Shown here piece after piece: positions 19,066-28,700 of a stretch of 64,000 bases of DNA. Below the pieces are notes generated by a model, which saw only the letters and a list, made by a program, of their open reading frames with translations, was not told where the DNA came from and did no database searches. Every line of letters begins with the position of its first letter. The stretch's first letter is position 1. The translations under genes and the position numbers were made by a program. The DNA lies in NCBI RefSeq assembly GCF_008326345.1, contig NZ_BJEN01000003.1, forward strand, positions 434,001 to 498,000, given 5' to 3'. The DNA is from Cutibacterium modestum (GTDB lineage Bacteria > Actinomycetota > Actinomycetes > Propionibacteriales > Propionibacteriaceae).

Positions 19066-19473
19066 ATGGCTACTGCAGGCCACAAGGGTGCACCCAAGGC
19101 TAAGGTGCGCCGCAAGGAGAAGAAGAACGTCGCCGCCGGTCAGGCGCACATCAAGAGCACGTTCAACAACACCATCATCGCCATCACTGACCCTTCGGGT
19201 GCGGTGATCTCGTGGGCCTCTGCCGGCACCGTCGGCTTCAAAGGCTCCCGCAAGTCCACCCCGTTCGCCGCTCAGATGGCCGCCGAGGCCGCTGGTCGTC
19301 GCGCTATGGAGCATGGCATGAAGCGGGTTGACGTCTTCGTTAAGGGTCCTGGCTCCGGTCGTGAGACCGCCATCCGTTCCCTCGGGGCTGTCGGTCTGGA
19401 GATCGGCCCGATCTCCGACGTCACCCCCGTTCCGCACAACGGATGCCGTCCACCGAAGCGCCGCCGCGTCTGA
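19066..19473 (+). CDS. rpsK: 30S ribosomal protein S11
   Basis: A 135-residue S11 on the 30S platform. It shows [46 protein letters not shown] and the conserved end [18 protein letters not shown]. Start ATG 19066 follows AGGAGAG. Order rpsM-rpsK-rpsD-rpoA is canonical for the alpha operon. Confidence 0.98.
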   Translation: MATAGHKGAPKAKVRRKEKKNVAAGQAHIKSTFNNTIIAITDPSGAVISWASAGTVGFKGSRKSTPFAAQMAAEAAGRRAMEHGMKRVDVFVKGPGSGRETAIRSLGAVGLEIGPISDVTPVPHNGCRPPKRRRV

Positions 19474-19503
19474 CCAACTCCGAGAGCAAAGGACTGATAC
19501 ACA

Positions 19504-20109
19504 ATGGCCCGTTACACCGGCCCCCTTACCAAGAAGTCCCGCCGCCTCGGGACTGACCTTGTCGGCAATGACAAGTCCTTCGAGCGTCGTCCGTACCCTC
19601 CGGGTGTCCATGGACGCGGTCGCACCAAAGACTCTGAGTACTCGCTGCAGCTGCGCGAGAAGCAGAAAGCTCGTTACGCCTATGGTGTCCTGGAGAAGCA
19701 GTTCCGTCGTTACTACGAGGAGGCAGACCGCGCCCAGGGTAAGACTGGTGACGTCCTGCTGCAGATCCTCGAGTCGCGACTCGACAACGTCGTGTACCGT
19801 GCCGGACTTGCTGCTACCCGTCGTCAGGCTCGCCAGTTGGTCAGCCACGGCCACTTCCTGGTCAACGGCAAGAAGGTCAACATTCCTTCCTACCGTGTGA
19901 GCACCCACGACATCATTGACGTTCGCGAAAAGTCCAAGGACCTCCACCCGATCGTCGTCGCTCGCGAGACCTTCGAAACCCGCGACATCCCGGCCTGGCT
20001 TGAGGTTCGTCCCAATAAGGGACGCATTCTCGTCCACCAGCTGCCCACCCGTGACCAGATAATCATCGACGTCAACGAGCAGGCTATCGTCGAGCTCTAC
20101 TCGAAGTAA
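19504..20109 (+). CDS. rpsD: 30S ribosomal protein S4
   Basis: A 201-residue S4, a primary 16S binder and in several bacteria the repressor of the alpha operon. It starts MARYTGPLTKKSRRLGTDL, contains RRPYPPGVHGRGR, the S4 RNA-binding domain RLDNVVYRAGLAATRRQARQLVSHGHFLVNG and the end INEQ-type VNEQAIVELYSK. The N-terminal zinc cysteines of some homologues are absent. Confidence 0.97.
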   Translation: MARYTGPLTKKSRRLGTDLVGNDKSFERRPYPPGVHGRGRTKDSEYSLQLREKQKARYAYGVLEKQFRRYYEEADRAQGKTGDVLLQILESRLDNVVYRAGLAATRRQARQLVSHGHFLVNGKKVNIPSYRVSTHDIIDVREKSKDLHPIVVARETFETRDIPAWLEVRPNKGRILVHQLPTRDQIIIDVNEQAIVELYSK

Positions 20110-20229
20110 TACCGACAAAGGGGACGACCTCCCTAGTAACCCCCGAGCGGGTCAATTTCAGTGCGCGGCCTCCTATTTCTTGGTGGTTGCGGTTGGGCTT
20201 GTCGGGGGTTGCGGAAGATGACCCTCAAT

Positions 20230-20258
20230 GTGGCGGCCCCGGCTTGTGGGGCCGCCAC
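20230..20258 (+). terminator. Stem-loop in the rpsD-rpoA gap
   Basis: A perfect 11-bp stem (GTGGCGGCCCC at 20230-20240, GGGGCCGCCAC at 20248-20258) with a 7-base loop, 121 bases after rpsD and 88 before rpoA. It may attenuate transcription or separate rpoA expression. A second small palindrome GACGGGAATCCCGTC follows near 20278-20292. Confidence 0.55.
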
Positions 20259-20346
20259 CCCCACAATCAAATATCGCGACGGGAATCCCGTCATCCTGTT
20301 CCCCCTCTGCGCCTTCATATAGCGGTTGGCGCGAAAGGTAGAAAAC

Positions 20347-21363
20347 ATGCTTATTGCCCAGCGCCCCTCCCTTACTGAAGAGACCATTTCCGAGTTCCGC
20401 TCGAAGTTCGTCATCGAGCCTCTGGAACCGGGCTTTGGATACACCATCGGCAACTCACTGCGTCGCACCTTGCTGTCGTCCATCCCGGGCGCCTCTGTGA
20501 CGAGCATCAAGATTGAGGGAGTCCAGCACGAATTCTCGACCATTGAGGGCTGCGTCGAGGATGTCACCGAGATCATCCTCAACCTCAAGGGTCTGGTGCT
20601 CTCCTCGGAAGAGGATGAGCCGGTCGCCATGTACCTGCGCAAGTCCGGTACCGGTGAGATCATCGCTGCCGATATCAATCCGCCGGCCGGTGTGACCATC
20701 CACAACCCGGGGCTGCACATCGCCACCCTCAATGACGATGGCCGCTTTGAGATGGAACTCGTCGTTGAGCGTGGCCGCGGCTACGTCTCCAGCGCCCTCA
20801 ACGACGATCCGAGCGCTGAGATCGGTCGCATCGCCGTCGACTCGATCTACTCCCCGGTCCTCAAGGTCACCTATAAGGTTGAGGCCACCCGAGTCGAGCA
20901 GCGCACCGACTTCGACAAGCTCGTCGTTGACGTTGAAACCAAGCCGTCCATTCTCCCTCGCGACGCTGTTGCGTCCGCTGGCAAGACTCTCGTTGAGCTG
21001 TTCGGCTTGACCCGTGAACTCAACGCTGAAGCCGAAGGGATCGAGATCGGCGCCGGGCCGGTTGACGAGGAGTACGCTGAGAGCCTGAGCACCCCGGTCG
21101 AGGAGCTCAACCTCACCGTCCGCTCCTACAACTGCCTCAAGCGTGAGGGCATCCATACCGTTGGAGAACTCGTCTCGCGTTCTGAGCAGGACCTGCTGGC
21201 GATCCGTAACTTCGGATCCAAGTCCATTGATGAGGTCAAAGAGAAGCTCACCGAGCTTGGTTTGGCCCTCAAGGATTCGGCTCCGGGGTTCGACCCACTC
21301 GCTGCGGCTGAGGCCTATGGCGAGGCTAACGACGACGATTACGCGGAGACCGAGCAGTACTGA
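20347..21363 (+). CDS. rpoA: DNA-directed RNA polymerase subunit alpha
   Basis: A 338-residue alpha subunit that dimerises to nucleate polymerase assembly. The N-terminal domain begins [12 protein letters not shown] and has [22 protein letters not shown]-like sequence; the C-terminal domain ([42 protein letters not shown]) binds UP elements and activators. ATG 20347 behind AAAGGTAG is preferred; a GTG at 20326 would add an unusual MARKVEN. Acidic tail ends [10 protein letters not shown]. Confidence 0.97.
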   Translation: MLIAQRPSLTEETISEFRSKFVIEPLEPGFGYTIGNSLRRTLLSSIPGASVTSIKIEGVQHEFSTIEGCVEDVTEIILNLKGLVLSSEEDEPVAMYLRKSGTGEIIAADINPPAGVTIHNPGLHIATLNDDGRFEMELVVERGRGYVSSALNDDPSAEIGRIAVDSIYSPVLKVTYKVEATRVEQRTDFDKLVVDVETKPSILPRDAVASAGKTLVELFGLTRELNAEAEGIEIGAGPVDEEYAESLSTPVEELNLTVRSYNCLKREGIHTVGELVSRSEQDLLAIRNFGSKSIDEVKEKLTELGLALKDSAPGFDPLAAAEAYGEANDDDYAETEQY

Positions 21364-21752
21364 TTTATTGATGCAAGGGGGACGCCCCCCTGCATCCCCC
21401 GAGCGGGTTGGCTTTTGTCGCAGTTGCAGGCGTGCTGTTGGTTGCGTTTGGACTCGATTCTGCGGGTAGGGTTGTCAGGGCGCCCCTTGCATCCCACCGA
21501 GGGGGTCGAGCTGCGTTTCGTAATCGCAGGTTTCTGTGTGGCTGAGTAGTGGCTGGGATCTGTGAGGACGATCTGCTCGCACCGTGACAACTAAAGATTT
21601 CCTCTCTTCGGAGGGGAGGCCAGGGGGGTGGACCCTGGCCACACCCCCACCTGCCACATGACGGGAAAGGGGAGGGGAGGGCACCCGTCCTCCCTCAGCC
21701 GGACCGCGGCGGGTCCACCTGCCCGCCACGCCGACACACAAGGAGAAAAAGA
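21364..21752 (+). other. rpoA-rplQ intergenic region with repeated GC-rich blocks
   Basis: No gene is seen in 389 bases. A block GGGGACGCCCCCCT...CCCCCGAGCGGGT (21377-21408) resembles one after rpsD (20120-20152), and a weaker copy with TTGCATCCC and CCGAG lies at 21478-21506. Further on, the stretch 21600-21720 is rich in GGGG/CCCC and can form several hairpins before rplQ. Confidence 0.4.
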
Positions 21753-22307
21753 ATGCCGAAGCCCACAAAGGGCCCCCGCCTTGGCGGATCCCCGGCCCAC
21801 GAGCGCATCATTCTGCGCAACCTGGCCAGCCAGCTCTTCGAGCATGGCCACGTCGTGACCACCCTCACCAAAGCCAAGCGCGTTCGCCCCTTGGCCGAGA
21901 AGCTCATCAACCGGGCGAAGACTGACACTGTCGCCAACCGTCGTTTCGTGAACCGCACGATCACTGACCGCGGCATTGTGCACATCCTCTTTACTGAGAT
22001 CGGCCCCCTCATGGAGGGCCGTGACGGCGGTTACACCCGCGTCACTCGCATCGGCAATCGTAAGGGTGACAACGCCCCCATGGCCGTCATTGAGGTCGTT
22101 ACCGACAAGGTCTCCGCCAAGGCTCCGGCCAGCGCGGCTGACGCTAAGGCGCAGATCAGCACCGCTACGGAGGCCAAGGGCGCCGAGCCCGAAACCGCCG
22201 GTGAACACAACGCCCTCGCCGAGAACGCTGCTGCGCAGGATTCCGAGGCCGATGAGCAGGAAGCCGTTGAGGCTGACGAGAAGGTCGAGGAAAAGCCCGA
22301 AGCCTGA
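21753..22307 (+). CDS. rplQ: 50S ribosomal protein L17 with acidic C-terminal extension
   Basis: A 184-residue L17. The first about 120 residues are the conserved L17 domain ([65 protein letters not shown]-like [12 protein letters not shown]). About 60 Ala/Glu-rich acidic residues follow (for example [20 protein letters not shown]). Extended L17 tails are common in Actinobacteria. ATG 21753 follows AAGGAG. Confidence 0.96.
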   Translation: MPKPTKGPRLGGSPAHERIILRNLASQLFEHGHVVTTLTKAKRVRPLAEKLINRAKTDTVANRRFVNRTITDRGIVHILFTEIGPLMEGRDGGYTRVTRIGNRKGDNAPMAVIEVVTDKVSAKAPASAADAKAQISTATEAKGAEPETAGEHNALAENAAAQDSEADEQEAVEADEKVEEKPEA

Positions 22308-22323
22308 TCCTTCTTCAGAACGT

Positions 22324-22355
22324 ACCGCCGGTCCTGTTAGAGGGGGACCGGCGGT
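22324..22355 (+). terminator. Terminator after rplQ
   Basis: A perfect 11-bp stem (ACCGCCGGTCC at 22324-22334, GGACCGGCGGT at 22345-22355) lies 16 bases after the rplQ stop and closes the alpha cluster. Confidence 0.75.
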
Positions 22356-22425
22356 CGTCATTCCTGCGTCGATCCCAGCCCAACCCCTGGTGTCGACGCA
22401 CAGGATCACCGCATAGGCTAGACGG

Positions 22426-23664
22426 GTGACGACCTTTCGTATCGCTCAGCTTGCCAACTTCGTCGGCCCGGTGTCCGGCGGCATGAAGGTGGCCATCGAC
22501 GCGCTCGGAAGGGGATACGTCGCGGCCGGTCACGAGCGGATCCTGGTGATACCAGGCCCCAAAGACCGCATCACCGAATCCGAATCCGGCATCACCGTCG
22601 AGATCGCAGCCCCGCGCGTCTCCGCGGGTTACCGCATGATCGCTACGCCCTGGCGGGCTCTTGACATCCTCGACCGCTTCCGCCCCACCTCCATCGAATC
22701 CTCTGACAAGTGGACCCTCACCCCTGCCGCAGGCTGGGCGTCACGACGAGGCATCGGATCAGTGTTGTTCAGCCACGAACGGCTTGACGACATGCTCACC
22801 ATGTGGGTTCGCCGACAGTTCGGCGTCGCGGCAGTCGTCGGTGCCCTCAACCGTCGTCTCTCTAAATCCTTCGATGTCGTCGTCGTCACGTCCGACTACT
22901 CTGCGGGTGAATTCGCCGACACCGGTGCTCACCTCGTTAAAGTCCCCCTCGGCGTCGACCTAAAGACCTTTAATCCCGACACGCGTGAACCAGGACTGCC
23001 AACCCCGCGCCCTGACGGCATCTTGCGGCTGTGCTACATCGGACGGATGAGCCACGAAAAGAGCCCCCATCTGGCTGTCGCAGCTGCTATCGAATTGCAT
23101 CGGCGTGGGGTCCCCGTCCGCCTCGACATGTACGGGGTCGGCCCGGACGCTGACGCCATGAAAAAGCAGGCTGGTGACGCCCCGGTCTTCTTTAACGGCT
23201 TCGTCGAGGGGCGTGACGAGGTTGCCCGACGCTTCGCCGCGGCCGATATCTCGATGTCAGTCTGTCCCGCAGAAACTTTCGGGCTAGCTTCCCTAGAAGC
23301 GCTCGCCTGCGGAACCCCAGTCGTTACCGCGAATCGGGGTGGCGCCCACGAGATCGTCGACGCGACGAGTGGGGAAGCTGGCAGCCCTGACGCAAATGGA
23401 TTGGCCGACGCTGTCCTGCGGCTCGCGCCGCGACTTGGGCCCACACTGCGTGAGGCCGCTCGTCGGCGGGCCGAACAGTTCACGTGGGACGCTAGCGTCG
23501 AGAAGATGCTGCGGGTTCACTCCGAGGTCGCCGCTCGCCCGGGCGCCAAGCCTTACTGGAAGCAGAAGCTTAAGGATCGACACGGCGCCCGTCTTCGCAG
23601 TAACGATCCTCTCGCGCCACAGACTGCCACCCAGCAGACCGATGACCATCAGGAGCACACATGA
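22426..23664 (+). CDS. Glycosyltransferase family 4, PimC-like
   Basis: A 412-residue retaining glycosyltransferase of the GT-B fold. The start GTG 22426 gives TTFRIAQLANFVGPVSGGMKVAID, the N-terminal glycine-rich acceptor loop. The C-terminal half has CYIGRMSHEKSPHLAVAAA and the nucleotide-sugar motif CPAETFGLASLEALACGTPVV with the E-x7-E pattern. The N-terminal pattern and IESSDKWTL resemble mycobacterial PimC and related mannosyltransferases, which elongate phosphatidylinositol mannosides; substrate here is inferred only. Its stop overlaps the next gene start (ATGA), pointing to a joint transcript. Confidence 0.85.
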   Translation: MTTFRIAQLANFVGPVSGGMKVAIDALGRGYVAAGHERILVIPGPKDRITESESGITVEIAAPRVSAGYRMIATPWRALDILDRFRPTSIESSDKWTLTPAAGWASRRGIGSVLFSHERLDDMLTMWVRRQFGVAAVVGALNRRLSKSFDVVVVTSDYSAGEFADTGAHLVKVPLGVDLKTFNPDTREPGLPTPRPDGILRLCYIGRMSHEKSPHLAVAAAIELHRRGVPVRLDMYGVGPDADAMKKQAGDAPVFFNGFVEGRDEVARRFAAADISMSVCPAETFGLASLEALACGTPVVTANRGGAHEIVDATSGEAGSPDANGLADAVLRLAPRLGPTLREAARRRAEQFTWDASVEKMLRVHSEVAARPGAKPYWKQKLKDRHGARLRSNDPLAPQTATQQTDDHQEHT

Positions 23665-24293
23665 AAAAGATCCCCCTCGTGTTGGCCGGTGCTGCGGCAG
23701 CCGTCGTCCCCGTCATTGTGATGGCGCCCAAACCTGAGCCGGCTCTGCCTGAGGGTCCTGCCGGCAAGCCGCTGCGGACCGTGGCGGATGTTGTCACGGC
23801 ATGCCGCGCTTCCGGGAAAACCGGTTGGGACCTCGTCGACGAGGCCACCAGTCTTGTATACCGGATGTACACCCACTACTCGTGTTGGCACCTGTGGCTG
23901 AGCCCGGAGGCCTCGCTGGAGGCCGGGCACGGCTATTCGGGACAGTACAACATCGTGCTGGGACGAATACTTGAGCAGTTGGGGTTCGAGGTTCGCCCAG
24001 TCCACGCAGCACGGGTCCGTCTGGAGCACCACCCGTGGTACCACACCGGGCACAGCTGGCTACGGGTGACATACGAGGGTAAGGAGCTCGACGTTTGCGC
24101 TTCGCGACTAAGTAACACCGCTGGCAACGTCGCCTTTGTCCCTGTGACCGAGGTACTCGACCGCACCAGGCTCAACAGCATCGATACCACCCTTGCCCTG
24201 GGCCCGATCGTCGTTGCAAGTGTCTGGAGATCCTGGCTGGCGGGGTCGGATATCCAGAGCTGGATGTACCGGCCATTCGGACTGTCTGCCTGA
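23661..24293 (+). CDS. Small exported protein with NAT/transglutaminase-like fold features
   Basis: A 210-residue protein. It begins with a hydrophobic signal or anchor (KKIPLVLAGAAAAVVPVIVM). The central region GHGYSGQYNIVLGRILEQLGFEVRPVHAARV followed by HSWLRVTYEGKELDVCAS resembles the arylamine N-acetyltransferase/transglutaminase-like pattern (GxC...LGF...H...D). The position of the usual catalytic Cys appears to be Ser (GYS), although another Cys (YSCWH) lies 20 residues earlier. The gene overlaps the glycosyltransferase by 4 bases, so a role in the same cell-envelope pathway is possible. Function is not established. Confidence 0.5.
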   Translation: MKKIPLVLAGAAAAVVPVIVMAPKPEPALPEGPAGKPLRTVADVVTACRASGKTGWDLVDEATSLVYRMYTHYSCWHLWLSPEASLEAGHGYSGQYNIVLGRILEQLGFEVRPVHAARVRLEHHPWYHTGHSWLRVTYEGKELDVCASRLSNTAGNVAFVPVTEVLDRTRLNSIDTTLALGPIVVASVWRSWLAGSDIQSWMYRPFGLSA

Positions 24294-24308
24294 GCGTTGA
24301 GCCCGAGG

Positions 24309-25615
24309 TCAAGCCTGCACAACTCTCCGGTTGCCGTTTTCGTCAGGGGCCGATTCATGGTCTCAGGCGCCATCATCTGGCCAGTCACAGCACCAACGAC
24401 GCATAGACCTGCCGCAATCACCATGCACCACTTGATCCCAATTGTCCCGATGCCAATGGGCAGCAGGTAGGTACCGAGGAAGGCGCCGATGCGGCTGACG
24501 GCCGACCCGAACCCCACACCACTGGAGCGGATGTCGGTGTCGAAGATCTCTGAGGGGTACACCGCAGTGAGAATGTCGCTGTAGGAGTTAACCAAGGCAA
24601 AGAGCGCCAAACCCGCCACCAGCACCCACGATGGCGCAGTGGTCCACAACCCGACAACCAGGAGGACGACGACATGCACCCAGAACGGCCCGATGAGCAT
24701 GCGTCGGCGGCCGATGCGATCGATCGCCAGTAAACCGGCGATCGCGCCAACGACGCCAATGGTGATGGAGAGGATGGTGCCGCCAGCCTGAGACTTGACG
24801 TTGAGGGATTCCAATACCTTGGGGGCGTAGGTAAAGATCGCGAAATATGGGGTGACGATGCACGTCCAGAACATACAAACGAAGACCGTGCGCCGCCGTT
24901 GACCCTTGCGGAACAGCTTGCGATAACCTTCTCCGTCCACCGACTCCTCGCTGAGCTTTTCGGAGGCGAAGTACCCCGGACCCATGTGCTTTTCAACGAT
25001 CTCACGTGCTTCGGCTTCGTCGCCGTGACGCAGCAACCAGCGCGGGGACTCCGGAAGTCCAATTCGCAGCCCAAGCACGATGAGGGCTGGGAGTACTGAA
25101 GTGGCCAAGATGACCTTCCACGACACCCCAAACCACAGCAGCGCATACCCCAGGAGGACAGCGATGAGGAAGCCGACGCGCCAGCACAGCTCGAGGAAGG
25201 CCAGCTTCGATCCGCGTTCCCGGGCCGGAACGAACTTTGAAAGCATCGGTGCCCCGATTGAGTACTCGGCGCCGACGGCCATGCCTAAGAGGAATCTGAG
25301 AATCGCTAGCGGGGTCCCCGCCCATAGCGAAGGCCTGCCCAATGCCAATAACAATGAAAGCAACGATGTCGACGAGGAACATCCTGCGCCGCCCGAACTT
25401 ATCGGTGAAAAAGCCGAAGAGTGGGGCACCGACGAAGATACCCAGCAGGCTCGCTGCACCAACAATCCCCTCATAGCGGGGGTGAGCCCGAGGCCGTGAT
25501 TGATGTGCAAAATGACGACGCTGATTATCTGGTTCACCAAATGTGTACCCGGCCACTCGTCTTAGCCCTCGTGGGGGAATAGAGATCGTGGGCTGGTTAG
25601 GGTTGTTTCGACCAT
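24309..25615 (-). pseudogene. MFS sugar/metabolite transporter, multiply frameshifted
   Basis: Joined frames give a 12-TM major facilitator with the sugar-porter motifs GFFTDKFGRRR, PESPRWLLR, DRIGRRR and YPSEIFDTDIRSSGVGFGS. ATG 25615 behind AGGTGG opens it (VETTLTSPRSLFPHEG). Frame changes are seen near 25565, near 25530, at a G5 tract 25478-25482 (one base short) and at 25316-25319 (one base too many). The two last shifts restore frame, so most of the protein is in one frame from 25310 down to about 24310. The open frame then runs on antisense across the gene at 23661-24293, which is not credible; a stop in a neighbouring frame at 24309 may be the original end. It lies 101 bases after the glycosidase gene on the same strand, which suggests that it imported the released sugar. 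Confidence 0.8.
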
Positions 25616-25716
25616 CACGACACCACCTCGCGGGTCCCGATCGTGGTCACCAGCGTGCGGAACTCCTGGCTGACTGGATCGGGAATCCAGCGGTGCGTGG
25701 TGCATCACGGCTGTTC

Positions 25717-28700
25717 TTAACGTCCTGTCGCAGGAAGCCTCGTGGGTCTCGTGCCTGTCTGGGAATGATTGGTGGTACCGGTCGAAGCCGCTGTGGAACT
25801 GTCCGTGGAAGCCATGGCGGGTTGCCCCGGCGGAGTGGGATTGGGGAGGGAACAGTGTGCCGGTGGGGTCCACATGTGCGCCGTCGGGTCGTGCCGGGGT
25901 CGATCGGCATGGCCGTCCGCGAGGCCTGCGAAAGTCACCTCACCGACTGCTGCGAAAGGTTGGGAGGCGTCGTGAGGTGAGGTCATCGTGATTCGCACAT
26001 ATCGTGCGTCTGCCCGCCTTGGGAGGCCGATGATCGTCGGGTAGGAGCTATAGGGCAGAGTGACTGGTTGTTTGCCGCCCCACTGGGAACCGTCACTCGA
26101 GAACTCCAGAACGAGGGTCTTGACCCGACCATTGGGATTGCCCCGGCGGGAGACCCACTTCATGGCCGACAATGCGTACTTGCGACCGAGGTCGACTGTC
26201 AGGGTGTGCGGATAAGTCGCAGCGGGTGCCTCCCAACGGGAGTGCCAGAATGTGTTCGGATCACCGTCGACAGCAGCCGCGGCCCGCCCATTGGGGGTGG
26301 TTTCGTTGCTTGCCTCGCTGGAAGCCGTGGCGGTGACGTCTCTCGTGATGGCGTTGGAGAATGGCAGCGTCTTGGACCTGACCGTGAACACCTTTTCCAC
26401 GAAACGTCCGTCGGGGCCGGCGATGCGCAACAGGTGCGCTCCGCTGGCGGTTTGATAGGTGATGGGGACGTCTTGGTTGCCCGAACCGGTGGCGTTCGTG
26501 TGCACTGTGCCGATCTTTGTGCCGTCGGTGAGGACGTCGACCCAGGTGCTCGGCGTCAGGTGCGTGAACGAGACACTGAGCCGTGAGTCGTCGCGGACGG
26601 TGCTGCCGGCTGGGAAGGAAATAGTTGGCTTGTCGCAGGGGCCCACAACGGGACCGGTGGGTTGTGCTGGGGCTCCTTTGCGAACCGTCACCGAGGTGAC
26701 GAGGACCCGTCCGTCGGACAGTTTTACCGTGATCGGGAAGGTGCCGGTGTGGCTCCAGGCGTGCGAAATGCGCAGGTTATACAGCCCACCCGCCGTCAGC
26801 AAGCCGCGGGGATGCCGATCGACGAACCGTACCTTCTGGGCGCCACCTTCGGTCCCCAAGTCGACGCTCGCGGTGAGGGAGCCTTTGATCGTCGAAGCGG
26901 ACGTGCCATCGGCGTCCGCGGTGGAATCGGCGGTCATCGACGAACCGTCTGGGGACGCCTTCGTCCCCGGTGCTGCCAGTGTTGCGATGGTGACCTGACT
27001 GTAGCGACCCGGCGCCGTGACGCCCGGAGTGGCCGGCAGCATCGTTGCCCCATGTGACCTCAGGGGTGTCGTAGAAGTTCGACTGCATGGCCAGCAGGCG
27101 CGCGCCGTCGTCGGCCATACGCTTGAGGAAGTCACCGACCGACCGCCGTGACTGCGGTGTCCAGCCGATTTCGGCATGGGCGAGGGCACGGGGGAAGGCC
27201 AGATACTGTGACTGGCTGCCGTTGCGGATGGTTTCGGACCACTGTGGTCCCTCTATCCCGAGGATGTCATTGTCGGTGGAGTTGGGGATGACACTCGCTG
27301 GATCCCAGTCGTAGTAAGGACGCAGTCCACCATGGCCGTTCGAGGCCCAAACGAGACCGATCGCGGTGTTCGGGGTGTATTTCTGGTCCAGATAGGCGGC
27401 GTCGCTCTTCGAGATAATGAGCTTGGCGCCCCTTTCCCCGACGGCGCTGGTGCCGTTCTGCGGTACCGTTCCGTAGACCGTGGTCTCCGGATGGGAGTTG
27501 GCACTGTTGAGTTCAGGAAAGGCGTGCAGCATCGCGTTGGAGTGGGCTGGCGAGTCGATCTCGGGGACCACCATGATGTGGCGAGCAGCGGCATAGGCGA
27601 CGATGCTGCGGTACTGCTGTTGAGTGTAGAACCCGGTACGACCCAGCTCATCGCGGTAGCCATGCTCCTGGGTGTCCATTGCGGTGTGCCCGGACACTGA
27701 AGTGAGTCTCGTGTAGTCGAGGGTGTCACCGGGTTTACGGCCTTTGTTGGTGATCTGGATTCGCCAGCCTTGGTCGTCGGCCAGATGCATGTGCAGTACT
27801 GACATCTTGTGGGCTGCCATGACGTCTAGGATTGACCTGACCGTCGTTGACGGTCAGGAAGGAACGTGCCGGATCAAGCTGGACGCTGCGGTAGCTAAAC
27901 CGTGGGGCGTCGGTGATGGTCACGGCCGGGGCTGGGTGAACTCGATGAGTGGCGGAAAAAGTTGTCGGATCGTCTGGACGGCATCGAAGAGACCATGGTC
28001 CGTCACGGCCTGGGCGGTGATGGATCCGGCTCGTGAAATGAGCGAGTACGCCTCCTCTTGTCGGGAATACGCGCCGATTCTCGTGTTCGGGTCGACGGCC
28101 AGGCTGATGACTGAGCCGTGACCGGTGCTGCTCGAGACAATTGGCAGGGAAAAGCCGGTGGAGCGACGCAGGATTGATGCTAGGAACTTGGCGCTATTAG
28201 TGGCCTGGCCTTTGGCGACGATGACGGTGGATTCATTGAGGACGAAGGGCGCCCCGCTGTCGGTCTTGAGGAAGGCAGGCAGTGGAACCAAGGACGGCAC
28301 AGTGCCTGTGGTGGGGTCGGGTGTTCGTGGACTGTAGGCCGGGGCTTTGTTGAGGTTCCCGACGAGGGAACCGGTGACCGAGTGGGTTGGCTCGACGGTG
28401 ATCGACACTGGCCCGGAACCTGCTTCCTTGGCGGCCACAGCGACGGCGATGGTGTTCGAACCGTGAGGGTTGATGAACCCGGCGGGGATGACAAAGCGGG
28501 TCTGCGGTCCGACGTCACCGACGTAGACGCCGGTGTTCCAGCCGTTGACGAAGATCGTTGCCTGGGAGTGATCGGCACCTACCCTTCCCGGACCCTTGCC
28601 GTTACCGGAAGGCTTCACGACCACTTGGAAGGTGGTGTCCTGGTTCGCAGGTACCGACAGGTTGAAGGTGGAGCGGTACCAACGGATGCCCGAGTGGTCG

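Noticed and set aside
23933-24300. Extension of the MFS frame antisense across the exported protein gene
   Set aside because: The translation there has no transporter features and mirrors the coding strand of a gene with its own signal peptide and coupling.
24310-25540. Homopolymer sequencing error as sole cause of frameshifts in 24-31 kb
   Set aside because: Several sites are in short homopolymers, so error cannot be excluded for each one, but the catalytic deletion in GH20 and the non-homopolymer tandem duplications in the permease show that genuine decay occurs in this genome.
25562-25730. Membrane-spanning sorting tail after LPATG in another frame
   Set aside because: All three downstream frames were read and none gives a hydrophobic stretch followed by basic residues.
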